A stretch of DNA of 64,000 nucleotides from assembly GCA_028583605.1 (NCBI GenBank), contig CM053334.1, forward strand, positions 22,902,226-22,966,225. Direction: 5' to 3'. How positions within the stretch are numbered: position 1 is the first letter of the stretch; each line of letters begins with the position of its first letter. Shown in pieces: positions 22,878 to 32,837 of this stretch. This DNA is from Dastarcus helophoroides. Taxonomy: Eukaryota > Arthropoda > Insecta > Coleoptera > Bothrideridae. The position numbers were made by a program, and so were the translations under genes. Below the pieces are notes generated by a model, which did no database searches, was not told the origin of the DNA, and was given only the letters and a program-made list of their open reading frames with translations.

Positions 22878-22924
22878 GCACTGCTGACGAGCTCAAATGA
22901 GAGCGAAACATCGATGTCCAGTGC
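22878..22924 (+). ncRNA. Hammerhead ribozyme, type I (right arm)
   Basis: All hammerhead parts are in order. Stem I 5' strand GCACTG (22878-22883); conserved CTGACGA (22884-22890); stem II GCTC/GAGC (22891-22894, 22901-22904) with loop AAATGA; GAAA (22905-22908); a short stem III with self-complementary ATCGAT (22910-22915); cleavage triplet GTC (22916-22918); stem I 3' strand CAGTGC (22919-22924), fully complementary to GCACTG. Cleavage is predicted after C22918. A type I layout with a very short stem III is known from Penelope-like elements and retrozymes, where the motif may work best as a dimer. Confidence 0.88.
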
Positions 22925-23214
22925 TACAACCTTTTTTATGTACTTTCTTTTTTATATTTTCCAATTTATCAAAAAAAAACAAAATTTTTATTTTTTCCAC
23001 ATCTAATTTTTGGTCTCCTATTTTTCATTATTCCTATTCTATGTAAAATAAACTAACCTCTTAATTTGTAAACTGTCATGAAGTGACGTTTTCAATAAAT
23101 TTAAATATCACGTAGTCGCATTTCAAAAATTGTTTAGAAAATTGTCAACAAACCATAAAAATTTAAATATTTCCAAACTGGGCCGAAGAAATGTTAAATA
23201 AATTGAAAAAAACA

Positions 23215-25600
23215 TTTTAACTTTAATCTCAAAATTTCGACCTTTTTTGGCAATTTTCAATTTGAATTAGATTTTTTGCTAAATGCAAAGTATGTTAATA
23301 CTTTTACTTTTTTTTTCTCAAAATTCAAAGTTTAAAATCTTGGTATTTACTTCAAACCCACAAATACTTTTTTAAACATCCATTCTTTCTAGAAACCTGA
23401 AAATTTCGCCAAAATTTTTGTGAAAAATGTCTGATATAGAAAAAATCTTGAGATTTTTGAATTTGGAATTTGTCTAGTAAAGTCTACATTTAGAGTGGAC
23501 AAACTAGTTCTAGAAAAAGTTTAATTACGACCGTGTTTATACTTAAAAATAACCAACATTCATTATTAAACATTTCCGAAAATATTAACATTTTTAAAAA
23601 TTTTGAAGTTCCGAACAAAATTACGATATGTTAATTCCTAATGTGACCTGTTCGAGCTCGAAATTTTCAGTTTTTTAAATTCGAAATTTTAGAAATAAGT
23701 TGACATTTAGAATTACTCTCTAAATTCGAAGAAAAAAGAAGCGATAATTTTTGAAAAAAAAAAGGTGCGAAGTCAAAATTTTCTAAAAAAAAATATGTCA
23801 TTTCCAAAAGACAAAATCTATTAACAAAAACTAATAACACTCAACATTTTGTCTTGAAACAAAGTTTAAAAAACAAACTTTAATATTTCCTGAAACTTTT
23901 AGTGTTTTCTCAAAATGGCCAGGAGATTTTCTATAAATTCAATGTCTAGAAAAAAAGTCAAAATATTTTGAAGAAGTCTAAATTTTCAATTAGTGCTAAT
24001 GCAAAAATTTTGATAACTAAACTAGTCATTAAGCTAATTTTTTTTTTAATTTCGACTTTAATCTTGACATTTTTAAACTCGTGGTAAAAAGTTGTAAAAA
24101 TTTTATAAATCAAGTTTTTCTAAAAATCTGAATTTAAAAGTGATTAAAAGTACAATAAATTCTTAATTAAAGTTGAAATTTGATAACCAAGATAGAAATG
24201 TGATTAAAAGTACAATAAATTCTTAATTAAAGTTGAAATTTGATAACTAAGATAGAAATTTCAATATTTTTTTGAAAGTTTTCACTTGGAATTTGGATTT
24301 TGGAGAAAAAAGTCGAATTTTCGAAATCATAGTCGAAATATAAACAAATCATGACAAAAAATTTCGAAATTTTCTATTATGAAGTTAAAACTTTTTGAAA
24401 TAATTAAATATTTCAAATTAAGCTAATGGGTTTAAGTTATTAAAAAATTTCTAAATATTTCAACTTAAAAATGCTCAAGTTTTCTGTAAAACTCAAAATC
24501 TATAAAAGAATCGACATTTTAGACATTTTTCTAAAGATCAATCGCCATATTAGAAAAATTATAGAAGAAATTCATAAAAATAACTTATTAAAAAATGTCT
24601 TCTCAAAATAATGGCTTATAAGACATTTTGATTTTTTAGTAAAAGGCCTAACATTCGAAATTTTATTTAAAAACCGAATTAAAATTAAAATTTTTAAATT
24701 ACAAAACTGTAAAACAATTATTACAAAATCCAAGTTTTTCTCAAAATTTGGTAATAAATCTCGAAAAATCGCTTGTATAAATTTCCAATTCTTCTCAAAA
24801 TTTGATTTTTTTAATTTCAAAATAGCGAGTTTAGGCTTGAAAAACTTGCAAATTCAACATTATTTTAATAAAATTCAAAACGTAATTTTTTAAATTCTAA
24901 AACTGTAAAACTATTATTACAAAATTCAAGTTTTTCCCAAAATTTAGTGTTAAATCTCGAAAAATCGCTTGTATAAATATCTAATTTGAATTGTTTTTCA
25001 AAATGGGGAGTTTAAGCTTGAAAAACTTGCAAATTCAACATTATTTTAATAAAATTCAAAACGTAAAACTGAAACTTCAAATAAAAAAAAAGGAATTTCA
25101 AGAAAAGTTTAAATTTTCCTAGAAACGAAATCTTAGATTTAAATGTCAAAATATTGGAAAAAAATCGAATGAGTTTAGGGTAAAAATTTCAAGATTTAGG
25201 GCGAAAATTCGAGAATGAACTCGAAATTTTAAGAACTTCTTCATTTGAAAATATCCTGAATATCCTGAGTATAACCTAAGATCTATCATTTTTTTTTTAA
25301 TTTCGACTGAGATATCAAAATGTTTTTTTTTTTTGTTAATTGTGCGTTTTGGCCTGTTAATGCCTTTGCCTTTACCTTTTTGGTGTCCTCTTTAGCTTTT
25401 CGTTTCTGCCTAATTTAAGAGTTTGCTTACCTTTTTACCTTACTTGATTGTGCTTAAAATCCGGTCTCTAATAATAAGAAATGGCGCCAAATTTGAAAAA
25501 TAAAACATCCTTGCATTTCAGTACGAAAACAAAATGATCCATTAAAAATGGTTTTTAAACAGGTCGCACATCTGGAAAGTTCAGTTCTATCTAGTGTGAA
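23215..25600. repeat. AT-rich interior of the hAT-like element with local duplications
   Basis: No gene. Two internal tandem duplications are clear. A ~69-bp unit at about 24134-24262 contains GTGATTAAAAGTACAATAAA and GTTGAAATTTGATAAC twice. A ~200-bp unit at about 24690-25075 contains AATCTCGAAAAATCGCTTGT and AACTTGCAAATTCAACATTA twice. The rest is words like AAAATTTCGAC. Confidence 0.6.
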
Positions 25601-25814
25601 GCCAAAAAAATTCGGGGGGGGGGGGCTGCAGCCCCCTAGGCTTCCCCGGTTAAGGGCCTAGTTTCAGAGCTAGGCGCTCCAAAACGTAATCGAAGATTGA
25701 AACATCACATCTGATTAGACTATATCAAAGTTCACTTCAGTTAAAGATTGAAGAATTAAAGCTTCTTTTAAAAGAGACTGTAAGCTTCAAGAAGAATGCA
25801 TTTAGTTCATTTCA

Positions 25815-25985
25815 TCTAATCCAAGCTTCTTTCCGCGTGTTAGGGAAACATCTTCAAGTAATGCCAACAGCAGCTCTACTATTTTTTCAAGATGCATTCG
25901 CTTTCAACTCTTTTGTGCTTATTTAACAATTAAGCAGTGTAGCGTTGTCGGCTCAGCAAATCTTTTGCAAAACTGCTTGGAGATT
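25815..25985 (+). repeat. Interspersed repeat Y, copy 2
   Basis: Contains AATCCAAGCTTCTTTCCGCG, GGGAAACATCTTCAAGTAAT, AAGCAGTGTAGCGTTGTCGG and TTGGAGATTGACATTATT, shared with 26150-26455. Non-coding, class unknown. Confidence 0.7.
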
Positions 25986-26150
25986 GACATTATTATAGGG
26001 AAACAGTCAATCCCAGGTCCATAATAAACTTTTACAAAAGTTTAAACTTGAGAACTGCATAGATTAGGGTATGTACAATAGATTTTCTTAGGTTGAGGTG
26101 CGATGTGGACGAAAAGAAACACGAAACTACTCATATATAATTTAATCTAA
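25985..26150 (+). repeat. LINE-B 3' end fragment
   Basis: Matches 21195-21360: both contain CAATCC.AGGTCCA.AATAAA, AGGGTATG.ACA.TAGATTT and GTCGAGGTGCG-like blocks with GAAAAGAAACA.GAAAC. It directly abuts repeat Y at AATCTAATCCAAGCTT, suggesting that repeat Y inserted into, or forms the extreme tail of, LINE-B copies. Confidence 0.65.
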
Positions 26151-26455
26151 TCCAAGCTTATTTCCGCTTGTTAGGGAAACATCTTCAAGTAATGGCAACA
26201 TAGCAGCTCTACTACTTCTTTAAGATGCCTTCGCTTTCAACTCCTTTGTGTATATCTACCGATTAAGCAGTGTAGCGTTGTCGGCTTTGCAAATCTTCTG
26301 CAAAGCGGCTTGGAGATTGATATTATTGTATCCACATATAGAGTCTATGCTAAAAATCGAATAGTGGTGGCAATCTGGCGCTTACATCCAGACCCAGCAG
26401 AAATCTAACATTCTAAAAACTTTCTACTACGATTACTAATGGTGAACTACCTTAA
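26150..26455 (+). repeat. Interspersed repeat Y, most complete copy
   Basis: Runs from AATCCAAGCTTATTTCCGC through CAAATCTTCTGCAAAGCGGC, ATTGTATCCAC and CTACGATTACTAATGGTGAA to CTACC. The part from GCGTTGTCGGCT onward matches, inverted, 43925-44115. Both copies lie next to LINE-A pieces. Confidence 0.7.
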
Positions 26456-26586
26456 TTCGAATTTTACTGCAAACTTCAGCATTTTTAAAAAAAAGTCGAA
26501 GCTTGAAATTAAAATTAAAATTTCAATAAAATATCCCATGTAGAGTGTGTTTCACTTCTCAGCTTTATATCTCTTTTTCTTTCTGA

Positions 26587-27043
26587 CGATCTACTGGCAT
26601 ATATTACTCATATATGTAACTCAGTTATGGAAAAACATAGTGAGGCTAGGATTGTGGCATTGGATATCTCAAAGGCTTTGGACAGAGTCTGGCATGGATC
26701 TCTTCTCCTCAAATTAACATCTTATGGTCTTCCTCCTGGACTCTGTCATTTGATAACCAATTTTCCCGCTGGCAGATCTCTTCAGGTCGTTGTCGATGAC
26801 ATCTCATCCGGAACATTTGCTATTAACGCGGGGGTGCCTCAGGGGTCTGTTCTCTTCTATTTTTGTTAGACATAAACGGTCTCTTAGCTTCAACTTCCAA
26901 TTCTATATTTAGCTAACAGATGTAGTAATCTTGTGTCATCTTTTTTCTCCGACAAACCATTATCTATCGCTGCTTCAGATCGACTATGCAGATACAGACG
27001 ATTAATCGGGATCTCGAGATTATTCTGGCATGGGGTAAGAACA
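26587..27043 (+). pseudogene. LINE-A RT fragment, first of two
   Basis: Encodes DLLAYITHICNSVMEKHSEA, DISKALDRVWHGSLLLKLTS, YGLPPGLCHLITNF and INAGVPQGSVL, the RT fingers and palm; the YADD box and downstream parts are frameshifted. At 27041-27046 the sequence jumps from GGGGTAAGAACAATT back to GTGGCATTGGATATTTC, an upstream part of the same LINE. Confidence 0.8.
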
Positions 27044-27565
27044 ATTGTGGCATTGGATATTTCAAAGGCCTTCGACGGATTCTGGCACCGATTTCTTCTC
27101 GCCAAATTAACATCTTATGGTCTTCCTCCAGAACTCTATCATTTGATATCCAGTTTTCTCGCTGACAAATCTCTTCGGGACGTCGTCGATGGCATCTCAT
27201 CCGAGACATTCGCGATAAATGCAGGGGTGCCTAAGGGATCTGTCTTGTGTACTACTCTTACACATAAGCGATCTCTTCCAATTTCCAATCCGATATGTAG
27301 CTACGCAGATGATAGTAGCCTAGTGTCAGTTTTTTCTCCGACAAACCGTTATCCGTCTCTGCTTCAGATCGACTAAGGGAACAGCAGATACAGATGACTA
27401 ATCGGGATCTCGAAATCATTCTAGAATGGGACAAGAAAAATCTGGTCTACTACAACGCCTTAAAAACTCAGGCGGCGGTTTTTTCTAAGAAAACATAAAG
27501 GAATAATGCAACAAACATACTAATGGATGGCAAAATCCTCTCGATGGGATTTAATCTGTCTATCG
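27044..27565 (+). pseudogene. LINE-A RT fragment, second of two
   Basis: Reads VALDISKAFDGFWHRFLLAK, LTSYGLPPELYHLISSFLAD, FAINAGVPKGSVL and YSYADDSSLVS, so the catalytic YADD is kept here. A stop (CGACTAAGG) and frameshift follow, then motifs equal to 43181 onward (LMDGKIL). Ends near 27565 in CTATCGTAGTATC. Together with the preceding fragment it forms a partial head-to-tail duplication. Confidence 0.8.
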
Positions 27566-27659
27566 TAGTATCTTAGTAGTAGTAAATAGTAAATAACATT
27601 TAAACTTGCACTCTTACGGAGTAATTAACGTAATATGTTAAAATAATAATTATTTTTAG

Positions 27660-27843
27660 GTCGAAGGTGCTGCGAAATTTTCTTCGAGTTGCAATTAGCG
27701 AAGCATCTAAAAAACGAATCCGTCTTTATGAGAAAATCTATTTTAGATATGTTTATGAGACTGAAGAAGGAAACGAAGGCGCATTAGTGTTAAGTTCTAA
27801 ATTACCGGTGAAATACAGCTGGAAAGTCATAGACATGAGTTAA
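27660..27843 (+). CDS. Candidate 3'-terminal exon of an unrecognised host gene
   Basis: A splice acceptor (AATAATTATTTTTAG ending 27659) is followed by an open frame starting after one phase base. It reads SKVLRNFLRVAISEASKKR, then IRLYEKIYFRYVYETEEGN, EGALVLSSKLPVKYSWKV and IDMS, with TAA at 27841-27843, giving 60 codons without interruption. It has a mixed charged/hydrophobic composition unlike translations of the AT-rich repeats, and a poly(A)-type AATAAATAAA-like run lies about 100 bp downstream. I do not recognise the family. The upstream exons are not visible; the preceding 1 kb is LINE-A, which would be intronic. It could also be a retrocopy fragment or chance. Confidence 0.4.
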
Positions 27844-29084
27844 AATTGTATCAATTTATAACCTCAAATCTTGCCAAATCGTTCACTTGTCACTGAATGC
27901 ACCTACCATGTGCGAATAGTCTTTTTGGATCTCCACTCCCATAAATAAATGTTTCTATATTAATCTTTCGAATACTGGCAATAACAGCTATTTTGCGCTA
28001 ATTTATGATTCACTTGAAAATGTAAACGATACGGTAATTAGTCCCATAGATCGCGGCTTCCAGGAAAACTTGAACAAAGTTTTCGCATGCATGTAAATAA
28101 CTTAATAATAAAACATCTCCCTGCTTCCGACAAATTCGATGACGTGAAACACCATTGTCACAGCCATTACTTTTTTTAACGAGGTAACTGAGTCGTTTTT
28201 TGCTCTAAACCTCGACGTGCTTCCAAAATGTCGAATTTTTTGAAATTTTCACCATTCTCAATTTAGTCTTTTCCCAAAACTGCTACTTTTTTTTTTAAAT
28301 TTCCATTCAGAATTTCGATTTTGCTTTGAAATTTTAATTTCTCTAAAATCTTGGTCCAATTATTGGAAAATTTCGACTTTCCCTCCAGATTCGATGGCAG
28401 AATCTATTTTTAAATATTTCCAATATTCTGACTTGTTTACTAGTGTGAATTAGAATTACATTATATATTTTTATTTCATAGTTTTAAATTTTCACCTTAT
28501 GCATCATTGTGGAAGTTTTTGTCTGAAAAGAAAAATAAAATTTGGAGGGCCACCTTATCAGTGAACCTGATTTTGTCCATAAAATTCAAAGTTTGGTTTG
28601 TGTGGTTTTTATTTATTTTATGATTATTTTCAACGCATTACCGCACCGGATTTTATTTTAGTTTCTAGATTGCATTATTTGCTTCAATAAATTAAGTCTA
28701 GTGTTTATTAATAAAACCTTTCTAACGACGTGCTGGAAGCATTATTTGGTATTTACAGCCCTTAGGCGAAAGATAAGAGACTTTATGAGCTTTTATATAT
28801 GTGCACCTTATACTTGGATTTAATGTAATGTATATGAAAAGAAATTTATTAATAGTTTATTTATAAATGTGATTGTGTCCACTGTAAGGAGATTTATTCG
28901 CATTGTTTGATAAAATTGTAACGTAATATCGATATAAGTCACGAAGTTTCTTTTCAAGGAATGCCAACTTCTCTACACTTTTACTAATCGATAAGTCGAA
29001 TTCCACTTCGCGGTGGATATCGAAGTTTGAAGTTCTTATGGATTTAAAAGTGTCTTTGATAATATTTAGCAGAAAATAATGAAT
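27844..29084. other. Unassigned spacer
   Basis: No gene recognised. 28230-28420 is T-rich with words like TTCGATTTTG and AAATTTTCACC, the opposite strand of the AT-rich repeat vocabulary. The remainder shows no repeat seen elsewhere in the window. Confidence 0.35.
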
Positions 29085-29965
29085 CAGTGGCGGCTTCGCG
29101 TATAGGCACTGTGGAACTGCAGCACCCCTAATTTGGCTTGCGAGTTTTTTCTCAAAATTTTCCGAAGATTTTTCCTTAAACAATTTTTTGTAGAGATTTT
29201 AAATTGTCTCTGATTTCTTTTTATAGAAATGTCAAGTTCCATTTACGAAGTTAAGGGATTTTAAAATCTATTGTAATTTTTTTTCTAATTTTTGTAAAAC
29301 ATTTTGAGAAAATAATTAATATTTCAAAATAAAATCTAAATCTAACTCTTCCTGTATTTTAATATTTCTTTTAAAAAAATTAATAGCGAATATTTGAGGT
29401 TTCGAGGCTTTACCTTTTCAACTTTTTTGTATAAAAAGTTTTAGTTTCTTCTAGATATTTCGATTTATTTAAGAAAATTTTAATTTTTTCTGCGAAGTTT
29501 CCATTTTTCCCAAATATTTTATAAAAAGAAATTTTTTCTAAATTCCTATTTTTTTTGAAAATTTAGTCCCTTAAAATTTCTTCTGGAAATTTCAACCTCT
29601 CCAGATTTTTTTGTTCCTCTAATTTGCTTTAAAACTGTCAAGTTTTTTCACTAAACTTTGACCTTTCATAGTTCATTTTATTTTCTAATTTTCATAAAAA
29701 TGTTTAGCAAAAAACCCTAAAATTTCTATAAAAGTGTCTACATTTTGGAAAAAACGAAGACATATTAGGAAAATATTTAATTTTCAACTCCTTTCGCATT
29801 TCGATATTTTTCTGAAATTAAATAACAACCGAGTCTTGGATTATTTTCGTAAAATTTCAATTTTAACCTTTCTCTAAAAATATTTCAAATTTTTTCTCAA
29901 ATTTCGATTTTCTCTAAGAACTTTTGATTTTTTTCCCATGAAATTTGTGCAGAGCCTCTCTTTTT
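29085..29965 (+). repeat. Repeat X, left-end copy
   Basis: Starts CAGTGGCGGCTTCGCG, then TATAGGCACTGTGGAACTGC and AGCACCCCTAATTT, nearly identical to 48659 onward. The T-rich body follows, with words such as TTCTCAAAATTTTC and a CATGAAATTTGTGCA stretch. It appears truncated near 29965. No coding capacity. Confidence 0.65.
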
Positions 29966-30613
29966 TCTTCTTACCTTACGTGACAAAACAACCAACTATG
30001 AAAACGACTTGAATGGTGTTTATTTTTTGTTTTCCCGGCGATTTCGTTTTTCAATCGAGTACCCGAGCACAAATACGCTTTCATCTGTTCATCTGCGAAT
30101 CATAAAATGTTCCATTTGCAAAGTCGATTGAAATAATCGCAAACTCCTCGGGCAACAATATATCCGAAGGAGCGAAAACAATATTCACTAATTGTAAACC
30201 AACAGGAACATCATAGCTTGCCGGTGCTCGGTTCGCATCGAGAGAAATACCCAACGTAGCTGGGGGTTTATTTCTTCAATTGACTATCAAGGGAAACTGT
30301 GGATGGAATAAATCGCCCAGGGAAACGAATTCAAATCGACATTATTTCGAATTAGTCGATTGTTTCGGCGTTCGGCGGGCTCTTGTTTTCATTTTCTCCA
30401 GATGCTCGGATGTTTTTAGTGGAAAATTTATGCAAAACACCGCCAAACGAAATTTACAAATGAATACTTTGCAAATGTAGTTGTAAATATTGATTTTGGG
30501 ATTATCTCAGATGCTAGAAATACGCTCGATGAATGTTGCCTAATCAAGATTTCCACTATTTTTAAGTTTCTTGCCAGTTTGATTCTTGTCTTGTTTGACA
30601 TTTCCAATCCTAC
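29966..30613. other. Unassigned, relatively GC-rich spacer
   Basis: About 650 bp with balanced composition and no internal repeats. A 66-codon open stretch at 30280-30480 has no recognisable motif. This is one of the few single-copy-looking segments and could be intronic or regulatory DNA; nothing in it proves function. Confidence 0.3.
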
Positions 30614-30912
30614 CGCCGATGTAATGCGAAACCTGGTCCCGACGTTAGCAAATATTTATCAAAACTATTGTGGAATTTTTAGTATCTGTTTCGGTAAAAC
30701 GGACTAGTCCTAGGTTATCTTCAAAATTTGAATTACAAAACTTGTCCCCTGAAATCAAGAATGATTAAGATCATCTTCCGACAGATACTGAAGATGACAA
30801 CTTGGGTAGCGAAACGCGTTAGAGCAACCTTTGTTATGTTTTTTAATCTTAATTGATTTCAGGAGACTTGTATTTCAATTTTTGAAGATAACCAAGGACC
30901 AGTCCGTTGCAC
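30614..30912 (+). mobile_element. Ribozyme-type short retroelement with both arms and 5' block
   Basis: The 5' block TGCGAAACCTGGTCC...GTTAGCAAATATTTATCAAA is shared with 10676. Then an inverted pair: AACGGACTAGTCCTAGGTTA with TTGAATTACAAAACTTGTCC on the left, and TTGTATTTCAATTTTTGAAG with ATAACCAAGGACCAGTCCGT on the right. The loop holds the hammerhead-like core at about 30784-30826 (CTGAAGATGACAACTTGGG, then TAGCGAAACGCGTTAGAGCA). Non-coding. Confidence 0.75.
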
Positions 30913-32637
30913 CCAAAAAAAGCAAGACAGGGACAACAAATTCGTGAAACACTAGTTATCAGTTCCAATTCTGTCGTCCAGCTTTGGAGCAAGAACTAGT
31001 GGTCGAATAATCCCATTGAAATAAACCGATCTCAAAGTAATAAATAAAATGATGGTTCCGCTATCTATTTTAAGATTCATGCATTTCGTAGGACCATTTG
31101 AATTCTTCAGTAATTAAAATGAAATTCCTCTTAACTTTCAAAAATTATTAAGCGAATGTCGTCTAAACTGTTAAAGCGAGTCTTCTTAAAAAAAAGTCAT
31201 CAAATACTTCAGTGACTCATCCAAACACATAAAACAATCTTCAACTCGAGCTGGTACGTATGAATCACTCCTGAAGAAATACAGGAGCGCATAAATATGA
31301 AAATTTAGTAGAAACGTCGAAAATTTATCACCTTTAATATTTCAATTTGTAATGCTACTTCCACCGCTAATCATAAAAATGATTAACTAACTTAACTTCA
31401 ACTGGTTTAAATTTATCGTATTCCTAAATCCTGTAAATATCACACGTGAAGATCAAGAAGTCTGACTACATTCAACCGTTTCTGGGAAGGAACTCATGGC
31501 CAGAGTTGAGAGTACAGGTCATGCAGTCAGTTGGCTATGGAATTCTGATTATTAAAACAAATGAAATAAGAGCGAGTGTTCTCTACCTCGGGTAATAAAG
31601 ACATGAAAGATTTTTCGTTCCTTTATTCTCGAATTTATGACAATGTCGTGAATATTATTAACTATCACGGTTGTAAACGGTTATGTGCAGTTTACTGGAT
31701 CGTGATTTGACAGTTAAGATCTTTAAATTTTTGATAAAGTTGTTGCCAGATGTCTAATGGAGATACCGAAAGGTACCACTGAGATTGTTTAAAACGAGTT
31801 ATTTATGCAAAGTAAGACGATTAAGAAGTATTTCATTTTCGTAAAAGTATAAACTCTTTTTATTGTAATTAATCTGTTTATTAATAAATGTTTGAAAGAC
31901 GTACCCTCTTTAATATAGGATTAAGTGTTTGATTGATCGTAATTATAGGAAAGTTTGTTCTTGAGTCATGTCTTAAATTCTACATGTATTGTATTAATCA
32001 CGTAAGAAGACTCCCCTCTTTCTCTCAACAATCTGTTTCTTCTCCTTATCAGCTAAGGCCTCGATGTAACCCTCGAGTCTCGAGGAAAAGGAAGGAAAGC
32101 TTCGACTTTGCATCAAAACTTTTCGTAAGCGTAATTTTGTTGGTAAGTTTTGTTGTGCCATAATACTTAGGGAGTTAGTCATGCAGAGAATAACAAATTT
32201 GCGATTATGGAATATGTTTTCTTACATCGTTTTCAGAGCTTATTTGATAGGTTTAATTAATAATTAAAATTAAGTAACCCCTTTCGGCACTATTGATTTA
32301 TGGTTGATGACTTTACCCCTTCCAATTATTAAATTTAACTTTATAATTTACTTCACCGCAATTTTCGTAAATGAAGAAACTAGTAAAAAATTTAGAGAGA
32401 AATATTGATTTTCCCCAACTGATCACTCACTTTAATTGCTAACAAATTTCCGTTATAATTCTTCCAAGTAATTGCAACTTGAAGTAATTTTTTTTCAAAG
32501 AATCTCTAGTCACAATAAAAATAATTTATAAAAAGTCCTGACAAAATTTACACGGTGAAATTTCTGAAAAAACCTAACCTAACCTTATCAAGCATAATAT
32601 ACCCAACCGATTTTAAGAGATTTTGCCCAGTAAACGT
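30913..32637. other. Unassigned spacer
   Basis: Mostly single-copy-looking AT-rich DNA with no recognised gene. A minus-strand open frame at 31994-32182 is noted separately as a finding. No tRNA-like or rRNA sequence seen. Confidence 0.3.
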
Positions 32638-32800
32638 TTTAAAAAAAAAGTGTGTTTGTCTGTCTGTTTGTCAGCTTTTTTCGGCTCAATTACTAGAGCG
32701 ATTTCAATGAAAATTTCTATAGGGGTACCTTGTAAGACCGAATTGTTAATAGGACATCCTTTACTCCAAAAAACTGTTCCAGATGCACCCAAACTAATAT
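32638..32800 (-). repeat. LINE-type 3' tail with CAGA-like repeats
   Basis: On the minus strand this reads ATTTTCATTGAAATCGCTCT, AATTGAGCCGAAAAAAGC and TGACAAACAGACAGACAAAC. That is the same arrangement (TCATCAAAATCGGTTGAGCC before a CAGA run) as at 59025-59100 on the + strand. This signature commonly marks tails of insect non-LTR or SINE-like repeats. No coding part is attached. Confidence 0.5.
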
Positions 32801-32837
32801 TATATCCAGAATGAGTAGGTACCCTTTCTAAGTTTAT

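Larger units (their letters stand above)
22352..23214. mobile_element. Inverted-repeat retroelement carrying two hammerhead ribozymes (863 bp)
   Basis: Bounded by a 13-bp direct repeat TTTTAACTTTAAT (22339-22351 and 23215-23227). After a single-copy head (TCTTCATGGTAGACCC to GGAAATATTATG) come two long arms, about 22390-22770 and 22830-23212, which are nearly perfect inverted copies. They share TTCTTCGGCCCAG, CACGTAGTCGC, GTCACTTCATGACAGTT, the ribozyme, and CTTCCTCATTGTTCC, around an AT-rich centre. Each arm holds one hammerhead. The target duplication length argues for reverse-transcription-based insertion, with the inverted structure arising by twin priming or from an inverted dimer. No ORF of any size; mobilisation would need a partner such as a Penelope-like RT. 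A one-armed relative lies at 6882-7171. Confidence 0.85.
21608..25660. mobile_element. hAT-like non-autonomous element (4053 bp)
   Basis: Left end CAGGCCCGTAACCAGG and right end, reversed, TAGGCCCTTAACCGGGG, both followed inward by a G-run and GGGGGCTGC. An exact 8-bp direct repeat GTTTCAGA flanks it (21600-21607 and 25661-25668). A CAG-type terminus with an 8-bp duplication is typical of hAT elements; the final G of the right end appears mutated to A. No transposase is present. The interior is AT-rich with local tandem duplications and houses a later 863-bp ribozyme retroelement. Confidence 0.7.

Noticed and set aside
30229..30242. tRNA T-arm-like GGTTCGCATCG
   Set aside because: No A box, acceptor stem or anticodon arm could be matched around it.
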